From Granulicella sp. (GTDB lineage Bacteria > Acidobacteriota > Terriglobia > Terriglobales > Acidobacteriaceae): DNA of 64,000 nucleotides. Made by a program: the position numbers and the translations under genes. Under the pieces are notes generated by a model. That model made no database searches, had not been told where the DNA came from, and saw only the letters and a list, made by a program, of their open reading frames with translations. Location of the stretch: NCBI GenBank assembly GCA_025408425.1, contig JANXYX010000039.1, forward strand, positions 34,693 through 98,692, in the 5' to 3' direction. This document shows, piece by piece, positions 8,624-16,216 of this stretch. Positions within the stretch are counted from its first letter, which is position 1. Every line of letters starts with the position of its first letter.

Positions 8624-9580
8624 CTACTCGTTTTCTACGTCGTATCCGTAGTAGGTGCCGACATGCGGTTGATGCTCGACAGCGTTCAGCACAAATCCCA
8701 AAATATTTGAAGCCTTCAGTTCACTCTGCGCTCGCTGAGCAACCTGATACTTTGTTTCGCCTCCGCGCGCAACCAGCAGCACGCCGTCGCACGACCGCGC
8801 CAGGTTGACAGCATCCGAAACCGGAATAACCGGAGAAGAATCCACAATGATCCAGTCGAAGTACGGAGAAGCGTCTCGAATCAATTCGCCAAACCGAGGA
8901 TTGCCAGAGAGATCCGCAGCTTTATCGCCGCCGTTTCCGCCCGCGATGAACGTAAGATTCGGCAGCACTGTATGACGCATCTTGTCCATGTCCTTGGTCT
9001 CTTCTGCGCGCTGCATCACTTCGACCATGTTCGCTTTTCCGCCCAGATACTCTGCTAGTCCCGGATGCGAATCGCATCCCAGCAACTGGTGCAGCGTATA
9101 GCGCCGCATATCTCCATCGATCAGCAGCACCTTGCTGTTCTTATGGCGTGCCAGGCTGATCGCCAGATTGGTCGCAATGAAGCTCTTTCCCTCTTGCGGC
9201 AACCCGCTGCTCACCAGAATCGACTTCAGCGGACTGATGTCGCGCAACTCGTGAATCCGCGACCGCAGGCTGCGGAACTGTTCCACCGCCGCACCCCGCT
9301 CCATCAGCGCTGGCAGTTGTTGGTACGAAGGCGTCCACGCTCGCCGAGGAATACCGTTCAGATCCAGCGGTCCCGCACTCCGGCGAGGTGCCGCCGCGAC
9401 AACAGGTTCGCGCCGGGTTTCTGGCTCAATGGGTAGCGCCACAGGTGCTTCGTACTCTGCAACTGCCGCCTGCGCCGTGGACGGAACGGGAATATGCGAT
9501 TCCGGTGCATCGGAACGCTCACTCCGGTCCAGCTTCCTGTCCAACTCTGCTTTCTGTAAAGCTTCGTAAATTCGGCTCAT
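8624..9580 (-). CDS. CpsD/CapB-like tyrosine autokinase (exosortase-associated)
   Basis: 318 residues. After a 90-residue variable N-terminus comes a BY-kinase domain: Walker A GLPQEGKS (126-133), Walker A' VLLIDGDMRR (151-160) and a Walker B near WIIVDSSP. The C-terminus ends with a short tyrosine group (GTYYGYDVENE), the likely autophosphorylation site. BY-kinases of this type work with the Wzz-like chain-length protein, here encoded two genes upstream, to control polymer length and export. Start ATG 9580 overlaps the stop of the ATPase gene. Cytoplasmic, at the inner membrane. Confidence 0.93.
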   Translation of the reverse strand: MSRIYEALQKAELDRKLDRSERSDAPESHIPVPSTAQAAVAEYEAPVALPIEPETRREPVVAAAPRRSAGPLDLNGIPRRAWTPSYQQLPALMERGAAVEQFRSLRSRIHELRDISPLKSILVSSGLPQEGKSFIATNLAISLARHKNSKVLLIDGDMRRYTLHQLLGCDSHPGLAEYLGGKANMVEVMQRAEETKDMDKMRHTVLPNLTFIAGGNGGDKAADLSGNPRFGELIRDASPYFDWIIVDSSPVIPVSDAVNLARSCDGVLLVARGGETKYQVAQRAQSELKASNILGFVLNAVEHQPHVGTYYGYDVENE

Positions 9581-10506
9581 CTATCTTGCCTTCCGTTGGG
9601 TTCGCCATTGAAAGCCGGCATGAGGTTGGATGAATCACCCGCTGCATTTCGCGATGATGGTCCGCCGCTCATTGCGGCAGAGGAGATAAGGAATGGCTGC
9701 GTCTCCAGTTCAAGTTCCGCAGCGACGCCTTCTACAATCGCGACCGTTACCTGCTCGATCTGTTCCACGTACGCGACTATTAATGAGTGCTCGCACAAAA
9801 GATTGATGATGCGCGGTATCCCGCGGCTGTAGCGGTGAATCAACTCCAGCGTCTCCGCCGGAAAGATCGGCCACGTCGCTCCCGCGATGCGCAACCGCTC
9901 ACCCACATAGGCAAACGTCTGCGTCTCGGTCAGTGCTTGCGTCCTGCACCACAGTGCTACGCGCTGCCGGAGCTGTCGCACACTTGGATGCCGGAGCTTC
10001 TCTTCCAACTCCGGCTGTCCTGAAAGCACAATCTGCAGCAGTTTCTCTGAAGAAGTCTCCAGGTTTGTCAGCAGCCGAATCTCTTCCAGTAGATCCCAGG
10101 AGAGGTTCTGTGCTTCGTCCACAACCACCACGCACGTCTCTTCCATCCGAAACCGCTCGATCAACCAGCGGTTCAGCTGTATCAGCATCCCCGACTTTGT
10201 CCGCGTCGTCGGAGCGATGCCAAAGTCCGTCAGCACAAACTCCAGAAAGTCCAGCACATCCAGCCGCGGATTGAAGACGAACGACGTCGATACCCGTCGT
10301 GTGCTGAAGGAGCTTAGCGCCCTTCGCAGCAGCGTCGTCTTTCCCGTCCCTACCTCCCCAGTCAGAACCGTAAAGCCCTTGCGTGCGGAGATGCCATACT
10401 CCAGGCACGCTAGAGCCTCCCGAGTATGCGGCATCATATAGAGAAACCGCGGGTCCGGGCTCGTTCCGAACGGACTGCTTTGTAGTTTGAAGAACGCTTT
10501 ATACAT
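9577..10506 (-). CDS. ExeA/GspA-like AAA ATPase of exosortase EPS loci
   Basis: 309 residues beginning MYKAFFKLQSSPFGTSPDP, the usual opening of GspA/ExeA-type ATPases. Walker A GEVGTGKT (50-57) and Walker B VVVVDEAQN (D130/E131) are intact, followed by a sensor/arginine region with GIPRIINLLCE. Members of this group recur in PEP-CTERM EPS loci; their precise role is not settled. The gene lies 2 nt after the chain-length gene and overlaps the kinase gene by 4 nt, so all three are probably translated together. Confidence 0.92.
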   Translation of the reverse strand: MYKAFFKLQSSPFGTSPDPRFLYMMPHTREALACLEYGISARKGFTVLTGEVGTGKTTLLRRALSSFSTRRVSTSFVFNPRLDVLDFLEFVLTDFGIAPTTRTKSGMLIQLNRWLIERFRMEETCVVVVDEAQNLSWDLLEEIRLLTNLETSSEKLLQIVLSGQPELEEKLRHPSVRQLRQRVALWCRTQALTETQTFAYVGERLRIAGATWPIFPAETLELIHRYSRGIPRIINLLCEHSLIVAYVEQIEQVTVAIVEGVAAELELETQPFLISSAAMSGGPSSRNAAGDSSNLMPAFNGEPNGRQDR

Positions 10507-10508
10507 CG

Positions 10509-12044
10509 TTATCCGCCCATGTTGACCAACGGCTTACCTGCCTCCGCTGCCCTTTCTTTGCGTCCGCCTATATCAAATCCTTGCTGTGTCGTCTGGTGTT
10601 CAATCCCGGAAGTCATTGAGATGACGGCCAGGGTTGGCAGCTTCGTGAAGGCCCAGATATCGCGCTCGCTCCGCAAAGCCGTATCACGGTACTCAACCCA
10701 GCCCACCATCAGCAGACCGATCAGCAGACCTGCGGACATTCCGCCCAGCGAGAATAAGCTGACCTTTGGAAACGCTGGCTTGTCGGGAAGATTTGGCTCG
10801 TCCATCACCCGGAACTGCTCGCCTTGCTGCCGGCGCTCCAGATCGGTTGCCATCTTCGACTGGTTCATCTTCTTTAACAGATCGTCATAAAACTGCTGCG
10901 CCGTCTGGTAGTCGCGCGTTATGTTTTTGAACTCTTCCTGCACCATCGGGCTCGCGTGAATCCGCGACTGGTAATCCCCAATGCGCTGCGTAATCGCACT
11001 CTGCTCCGCTCGTTTTGACGTAATGGACTGGTCCATCGCCCGCAACTGAGCCCTCAGTTGCTGGACCGTCGCTGGCTCAGGGCGGTTTACTTTTGGTGCC
11101 GCTGTGGAGGGAGCTGCGGGAGGGGCCGCAGCCATTTGCTTCCGCAAGTCGCTGATCTTCCGCCGCACGGAAACCACGTCTGGATAGTCCGCGGTGTAGC
11201 GTGCCGTCAGGTCAGCCTCTTGGGCCAGCAGGCTATCCATCTCGCTCTGCTGTACCTGCGGTCCGGGCCTGCCCGCTTCGTTCGCTGTTGGCAACTCACG
11301 AACCTGCTGGGCCAGCAGAGCTTCCATGTAGGTCTTGTCCTGCTCCATACGGCTTAGCCCTTGCGTCGCCGCATCCAGCTGCGAGTTCAGACTTCCCAGC
11401 ATGTTGATATTCGCAGCCTCTTCTCCCGGCAGGCGTCCCGCGTTCGCCATCTGGAAGGCCGCAAGCTTCGCATCCTGTTCATCCAGGTTCCGCTTCGCGT
11501 CGTCCAGCTGTGCTTTCAGGAAGTCTGTCGTACCTTGGGCCGAGGCTTCGCGCTCTCGCAGGTTTTCGCCCGTGAACAACGATGTAACCTCGCCGCAGGC
11601 CAACTGCGCGGTATGCGCGTCGTTCGCAGAGAATGAGATGAAGAACCCCGGCAACCCGCCAGCTCGCGCAATCTCGGAATGGATCGGCTTGATGTCAATG
11701 TCCTTCCGCACGCGGTCGATCCGCTCATCCATACCCAGATGAAGATTGCCATACAGGTTGAAGCGCTCAATGATTGGTTGCAGTCTCGAACGGCTCAGGA
11801 TCTGCTCCTTCATTGAGGCCAGCCGTCCGCTCAGGTCCTGATCCACCACCGGCTTCACATACTCGTCTGGAACCTTCTGCTGTTCCACCAGTACCAACGT
11901 CTGCGACACGTAACGCGGCGTAACCAAAAAAGTAATGCCAAATCCGACCAGTGCCAATACAGCTGCGGGCACCACGATCATCCAGCCGCGCTTTTTCAGT
12001 ATCGTGGCGAAGTCTTCCGGCGTAAGTGTGCGATGACCAAGCAT
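10509..12044 (-). CDS. Polysaccharide chain-length determinant (Wzz/PCP family)
   Basis: 511 residues with two membrane segments, one near residues 22-40 (MIVVPAAVLALVGFGITFLV) and one near 450-465 (GGMSAGLLIGLLMVGWVEYRD), flanking a long periplasmic coiled-coil region. This is the polysaccharide co-polymerase layout. A Pro-rich insertion (AAAPPAAPSTAAP) sits in the middle. The kinase domain is encoded separately, as in Gram-positive and exosortase loci. AAGGAG precedes the ATG at 12044. Acts with the kinase and the outer-membrane export protein to set EPS length. Confidence 0.92.
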   Translation of the reverse strand: MLGHRTLTPEDFATILKKRGWMIVVPAAVLALVGFGITFLVTPRYVSQTLVLVEQQKVPDEYVKPVVDQDLSGRLASMKEQILSRSRLQPIIERFNLYGNLHLGMDERIDRVRKDIDIKPIHSEIARAGGLPGFFISFSANDAHTAQLACGEVTSLFTGENLREREASAQGTTDFLKAQLDDAKRNLDEQDAKLAAFQMANAGRLPGEEAANINMLGSLNSQLDAATQGLSRMEQDKTYMEALLAQQVRELPTANEAGRPGPQVQQSEMDSLLAQEADLTARYTADYPDVVSVRRKISDLRKQMAAAPPAAPSTAAPKVNRPEPATVQQLRAQLRAMDQSITSKRAEQSAITQRIGDYQSRIHASPMVQEEFKNITRDYQTAQQFYDDLLKKMNQSKMATDLERRQQGEQFRVMDEPNLPDKPAFPKVSLFSLGGMSAGLLIGLLMVGWVEYRDTALRSERDIWAFTKLPTLAVISMTSGIEHQTTQQGFDIGGRKERAAEAGKPLVNMGG

Positions 12045-12053
12045 TGTTACTCC

Positions 12054-13352
12054 TTAAAATTGTCCCAGGCGAACTGAACCCGGTGAAAACGTGATTCCAA
12101 TTGCATAGCTCTGGCTTGTGCCTTGCAGCAGGTAAGGACCAGTCAGTGAACCGTTGATGTTCTGGTGCTGGAGGTTGAAACTCACGAACCCTGAGAAGTC
12201 ACGGTTGATTCTGCGCGTCAACTGCGCCCCGCCATAAATGCTGGTCGTCGTGCCCGTAGCTGCGAGCCCCGTAGTGCGGGTATAGGTTGCGCTCGTCGAG
12301 GCCGACCAGTCCCGCCCGATCGTCTGTTGCACCTGTCCTGAAACCGAGTCAGCCAATCCGCCAGTCTGCGTTCCAGAGCCGCCATTCACGCCGCGGTTGT
12401 ACAGAAGCGTTACCTCTGTGTATCGGTGCGTGTAAGACGCGCTCGCGTTGGCCGCTAGATTCAGCCGTGCGGGTGACGAAACCGGCACGGATGTTCCGCT
12501 ACCTAATGCAAATCCGGTGAACTGGCTCACCCATTGGGGGCCCATCGCCACCTGTACTGTCAGCGATCTGCTGAAAGCCCGGTTGAAGTCCACGTTGGCG
12601 CCTTTGGTCGTAAAACTCGTGCCGCCTGTAAAGCTGTATATTCCATACTGCACATTCAGGCTCACGCCGGTCCGGGCATCCAGCTTTCGATTCAGCCCCA
12701 CTTGGCTGCCAATCTGATCGCTGTCATAGCCGTTCCCATCAAGAAACCGCAAAAAACCATAATTTGCTGATCCACTCAGCGAGGTGCGTCCATTCAACTG
12801 CCGTTGAATGTCACCATTAACCGTATTGCTCAATCGCCGTCCGTAAGTCGTGATCACACCCTGCGCCGGAACCGTAGGATTTGGGATCGGCGTCGCTCCC
12901 TGGTTGCCCAGCCCCGGAATGCCAGCCAGACCCGTAGAGGGCGACTGCGGTAGGTAGCTCACCGTGTCCGAAACCCCTAGGTTCCAACGCCCAGCCACCA
13001 ACCCTTGCGATGCCGTCGCGGACTGAAAAGTCTGAAGCCCCATCCCGATGTAAGTCGAATAAAGCACCCCCCCCGAATACAACAGGCTGAAAGGCGTCAC
13101 CGTGCTTCGCGATAGGTATTCCACCGTACCCGAGCCACTGGTCTCCTGGTATTCGCCAAGTCCCCCCCGCTGTACTATCTCCGAAGCCGCTAGCGAGTAC
13201 TGGAAGTTCCCGTCAATCGCAGGAAGGCTTGGCCCCGGATTGTAGACCGGTGCGCTCGTACTTGCTGTTGGCGTTGCCTGACCGTGCACTAGGCCGCCAA
13301 ACCCGGTCAGGAACGCAAGTGTTGCCATCGATGTCTTTAGGAAAGGTGTCAT
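12054..13352 (-). CDS. Outer-membrane beta-barrel protein of the EPS locus
   Basis: 432 residues with a signal peptide (cleavage probably after VHGQA) and a body of alternating hydrophobic strands rich in Ser/Thr/Gly/Tyr, ending in a strand that closes ...YAIGITFSPGSVRLGQF with the terminal Phe usual for barrels. No catalytic motif is visible. Barrel proteins of this kind (EpsL-like) recur in exosortase EPS operons and may help export or anchor the polymer. ATG at 13352 overlaps the export-protein stop (ATGA). Confidence 0.8.
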   Translation of the reverse strand: MTPFLKTSMATLAFLTGFGGLVHGQATPTASTSAPVYNPGPSLPAIDGNFQYSLAASEIVQRGGLGEYQETSGSGTVEYLSRSTVTPFSLLYSGGVLYSTYIGMGLQTFQSATASQGLVAGRWNLGVSDTVSYLPQSPSTGLAGIPGLGNQGATPIPNPTVPAQGVITTYGRRLSNTVNGDIQRQLNGRTSLSGSANYGFLRFLDGNGYDSDQIGSQVGLNRKLDARTGVSLNVQYGIYSFTGGTSFTTKGANVDFNRAFSRSLTVQVAMGPQWVSQFTGFALGSGTSVPVSSPARLNLAANASASYTHRYTEVTLLYNRGVNGGSGTQTGGLADSVSGQVQQTIGRDWSASTSATYTRTTGLAATGTTTSIYGGAQLTRRINRDFSGFVSFNLQHQNINGSLTGPYLLQGTSQSYAIGITFSPGSVRLGQF

Positions 13353-13984
13353 GGAACCACAATCGTGTCGCCTGGATGCAGGGCGATCAGCTGTTTGTTG
13401 TCGCCTTTCAGCGCCTGTTTATAGTTGAACGGGATCTTCTCCTGTTTGCCCTGCTCCCCACGCAAGATATACACATGCTTGGCATTCGCGAACGCCGTCA
13501 ATCCGCCCGCTGCCGAGATCGCCTGGAGTGGGGTCATCCCGGCCGTCAGTTGCAGTGGCCCGACCTTGCTTACCTCGCCAATCACGAAGATCCGCTGGCT
13601 ATTTACCCCGGTCACTACTACCGAGACGCTCGGATCCTGGATGAACTTCTTCAAACGCTCAGCTACATTGTTTCCCAATTGCAGCGGTGTCAGTCCCGCA
13701 GCCGGAACATCTCCCACTAGTACCAGTGAGATCATGCCGTCTGGACGCACCGGAAAGGTCCCCGAAAGCGTCGGCTCTTTCCACACCGTAACCTGCAGAA
13801 CATCCTCCGCACCAATTACATAGCTGGCCGAGTTGACTGTCGTGGATGCCTGCGGTTGGTTCGCGCTACTTGCCACGCTGGCCACAGACCCTCGCACTGA
13901 AGTTGTTGCAGAGGTCGCCTGCGCAATGCCGCACACAGGAATTGCAAGTACCAGTGGGACAAGCATCGCTTGTAGCCGTTTCAT
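13349..13984 (-). CDS. Polysaccharide export protein, Wza-like (Poly_export/SLBB)
   Basis: 211 residues from ATG 13984, supported by TTGGAG eight bases upstream and by a good signal peptide (MKRLQAMLVPLVLAIPVCGIAQA). An upstream in-frame ATG at 14065 has no ribosome site. The mature part has the Poly_export domain (YVIGAEDVLQVTVWKEPTLSG, then RPDGMISLVLVGDV) and one SLBB repeat (VFVIGEVSKVGPLQL). It forms the periplasmic/outer-membrane channel entrance for EPS. It is the first gene of the minus-strand operon, about 111 nt after the predicted sigma-54 start site. Confidence 0.92.
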   Translation of the reverse strand: MKRLQAMLVPLVLAIPVCGIAQATSATTSVRGSVASVASSANQPQASTTVNSASYVIGAEDVLQVTVWKEPTLSGTFPVRPDGMISLVLVGDVPAAGLTPLQLGNNVAERLKKFIQDPSVSVVVTGVNSQRIFVIGEVSKVGPLQLTAGMTPLQAISAAGGLTAFANAKHVYILRGEQGKQEKIPFNYKQALKGDNKQLIALHPGDTIVVP

Positions 13985-14104
13985 CGAGAAAACTCCAATA
14001 ATTGCCATACTTTTTAGAAACCCGTCCTCTATCGCGTATACCGTTCGCGGAGATGCTTGCATCATTCAAATTCGCGGGGCCCGCTCTATCCCATCAATCT
14101 CTAC

Positions 14105-14121
14105 ATGCATTGCATGTGCCA
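14105..14121 (-). promoter_or_regulatory. Sigma-54 (RpoN) promoter candidate for the EPS operon
   Basis: On the minus strand the sequence is TGGCACATGCAATGCA. The GG at 14120-14119 and GC at 14108-14107 are separated by exactly 10 nt, and TGGCAC is a full match to the -24 element; the -12 element is ATGCA against TTGCA. The start would fall near 14095, leaving a 111-nt leader to the export gene. The -12 part also lies inside a perfect 15-bp palindrome ACATGCATTGCATGT (14103-14117), which could instead be an operator. Confidence 0.6.
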
Positions 14122-14401
14122 AAACCGATCCGAAATGAGGATAAGTGAAAATATTTACAGAAAGTCTGCAACTTACGTACAGGTGGAACCTGATGTAGCA
14201 TCCGAGAGTCAGGTATTTCCGGTGTCTCTTACGGCTTCCGAGATTAGGATGTCTATCAGGCGCCTCCTTCTAGTGTGCAGATTAGCAGCATGAAGGGAAA
14301 TTATTTTCCCTTTTCTAGACTCTCAACTACCACTTTGGTAGACCTTGGCCTGCAATTGTGACAAATGGGCCCAGTTCTTCCCGCGGTATAGCGTTCAGAC
14401 G

Positions 14402-14417
14402 CGGCACGCAAATTGCT
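14402..14417 (+). promoter_or_regulatory. Sigma-54 (RpoN) promoter candidate for the exosortase operon
   Basis: CGGCACGCAAATTGCT matches the consensus TGGCACG-N4-TTGCW at all but the first base, with GG (14403-14404) and GC (14415-14416) 10 nt apart. The start would be near 14428. That argues against the GTG at 14431 as exosortase start, since the message would be almost leaderless, and favours the ATG at 14542. Confidence 0.6.
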
Positions 14418-14541
14418 TACATGGTGACTTGTGAAGTATACCGTCCTTAGCTCCTCGGCTGGCACCGCCCAAACTGAGTCCCACCCGCCGCTCCCAGCTG
14501 ATTCTGACTTTACTGGTAGCCCGGTATCCATCGATCAGGCC

Positions 14542-15396
14542 ATGCCCGGTCACACCAAAACACAGATCTCCATTGCCCTCATAGCCCTGCTCCTTGGTAT
14601 CGTCTACTTCCGTATCGCCGCGAAGCTCGTTATCGACTGGTATAGCATCCCGGACTACTCGCACGGATTTCTAGTCCCACTCTTTGCCATCTTCGTCATG
14701 TGGGACAACCGTGCCGTCCTCCGCAGTACCCCGGTCAAACAGTCCTCGGCTGGCCTCTCCCTCGTCATCCTCGGCCTCTTCGTCGTTGTCGTCGGAGTCT
14801 TTGGCGCGGAACTCTTCCTCTCCCGTATCTCTTTTCTTATCTTGCTCGCTGGCCTGGTCTGGACATTCTTCGGATTCGCCATGCTCAAAGCGCTCCGTTT
14901 CCCCCTGCTCATCCTGCTGCTCGCTATCCCCTTTCCTGACATCATCTTCAACCAGATAACCTTCCCGCTACAGCTCCTGGCGTCGAAGATGGCTACCGGC
15001 ATCCTCAGGCTGGTCGGCGTTCCCGTCCTGCACGAGGGCAATGTCATCGAACTCCCAGTTATGAAGCTTGAGGTCGCCGAAGCTTGTAGCGGCATTCGCT
15101 CCTTGATGAGCCTCTTCACTCTGGCCGTCTTCTACGGTTACTTTCTCGAGCGCACCACCCCTCGCCGCATCATCCTTGCAGTGGCAAGCATCCCCATTGC
15201 GGTCGCGGCCAACGCGGCACGTATTGTCGGCACCGGATTATGCGTCCAATATTGGGACCCTGACAAAGCCCTTGGGTTCTTCCATGAGTTCTCAGGTTGG
15301 GTCATGTTTGTCATCTCACTTGTTTGCCTCTACCTGTTGCACCGACTAATGCGGCTTGTCGTTCCCCGCGCCGTGCCGGAGACGAAGACCATATGA
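14542..15396 (+). CDS. Exosortase (transpeptidase-like membrane protein)
   Basis: 284 residues from ATG 14542; an in-frame GTG at 14431 would add 37 residues but sits at the predicted transcription start. Eight or so membrane segments. The exosortase active-site residues are all present: Cys182 in EACSGIRSL, Arg227 in NAARIVG and His248 in FFHEFSGW. Exosortases cleave C-terminal PEP-CTERM-type sorting tails and are thought to hand the protein to a surface polymer. EpsI overlaps by 4 nt downstream. No protein with a clear PEP-CTERM tail is encoded in this window, so its substrates must lie elsewhere. The exosortase subtype was not assigned. Confidence 0.93.
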   Translation: MPGHTKTQISIALIALLLGIVYFRIAAKLVIDWYSIPDYSHGFLVPLFAIFVMWDNRAVLRSTPVKQSSAGLSLVILGLFVVVVGVFGAELFLSRISFLILLAGLVWTFFGFAMLKALRFPLLILLLAIPFPDIIFNQITFPLQLLASKMATGILRLVGVPVLHEGNVIELPVMKLEVAEACSGIRSLMSLFTLAVFYGYFLERTTPRRIILAVASIPIAVAANAARIVGTGLCVQYWDPDKALGFFHEFSGWVMFVISLVCLYLLHRLMRLVVPRAVPETKTI

Positions 15397-16088
15397 AACT
15401 AGCCCGTTTTTGGACCGTTGTTCTTCTTCTCATCTCGACTGCCTTCGTCATCCACGCTCGCGGCGATGCTGATCGTGTCCCAGGAAGCGAACCGCTCAGC
15501 CAGATGCCCCAGTCCATCGGTTCATGGACATCCCATGACATTCCCTTGGAGGAAGAGGTTCTCTCCGTGCTCGGCAAGGGTGACTTCCTCAACCGCATCT
15601 ACGTGGATAGTGCACCAGCCCTGAAATCCGTTTCATCCACCACCCCGGAAACACATCCCAGCCCCACCTACACGCCTCCCATCAGTCTGTTCATCGGATA
15701 CTTCGCCACCCAGCGCACCGGCCAGTCGATTCATTCTCCCCAGCACTGCCTCCCCGGTGCCGGGTGGACCTTCGAAACCTCGAAGTACACCAGTCTCACT
15801 GCCGAAAACGGCCAAGACTATAAAGTAGGCGAGTACCTCATTAGCGACGGCACCAACCGGCAGTTCGTCCTCTACTGGTATCAGGCCCATGGCCGCAGCA
15901 TCCCCAACGAGTACGTCGCCAAGGCATACATGATCGCTGATGCCATTCGTCTTAACCGCACCGACGGCGCAATCGTCCGCGTCATCACCCCCGTACTTCC
16001 TTCGGAATCAGTCGACGTCGCAAGGGATCGCGCCGTTCGCTTCACCGCTCGGATGTCGCCCTTCCTCCCCCGTTTTATCCCCAACTAA
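15393..16088 (+). CDS. epsI: EpsI family protein (exosortase partner)
   Basis: 231 residues from ATG 15393, which overlaps the exosortase stop (ATGA). One N-terminal membrane segment (RFWTVVLLLISTAFVIHA) anchors a periplasmic domain with the EpsI-family features: IGSWTSHDIPL, FIGYFATQRTGQSIHSPQHCLPGAGW and FVLYWYQAHGR. The Cys-His pair in HSPQHCLPGAGW is a hallmark. EpsI domains are fused to or follow many exosortases and are tied to EPS production; the biochemical role is unknown. Confidence 0.93.
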   Translation: MKLARFWTVVLLLISTAFVIHARGDADRVPGSEPLSQMPQSIGSWTSHDIPLEEEVLSVLGKGDFLNRIYVDSAPALKSVSSTTPETHPSPTYTPPISLFIGYFATQRTGQSIHSPQHCLPGAGWTFETSKYTSLTAENGQDYKVGEYLISDGTNRQFVLYWYQAHGRSIPNEYVAKAYMIADAIRLNRTDGAIVRVITPVLPSESVDVARDRAVRFTARMSPFLPRFIPN

Positions 16089-16216
16089 CACAATAGGGGC
16101 AGGGATGGAATGCATGCACCACCGTACCCTAAGTACTGCGGCCCTTCCTTGGCGCTCAATATTACGCAACTGCGCATCCAACATAGAAATCACTCGAAGG
16201 ATGGATCTGAGGAAAC

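Larger units (their letters stand above)
13985..14541. other. Divergent regulatory region between EPS operon and exosortase operon
   Basis: 557 bp with no credible gene. It contains the two sigma-54 promoter candidates listed separately, an imperfect dyad (14185-14193 with 14209-14220, GGAACCTGA against TCAGG..TTCC), and a perfect 8-bp inverted repeat AAGGGAAA/TTTCCCTT around TTAT at 14293-14312. The dyads lie between the two promoters, where an enhancer-binding protein could serve both directions. This role is inference. Confidence 0.6.

Noticed and set aside
16089..16216. Third sigma-54 promoter upstream of the TPR lipoprotein gene (GGCCCTTCCTTGGC)
   Set aside because: Spacing GG-N10-GC fits, but the flanking bases match the consensus poorly; such matches occur by chance.
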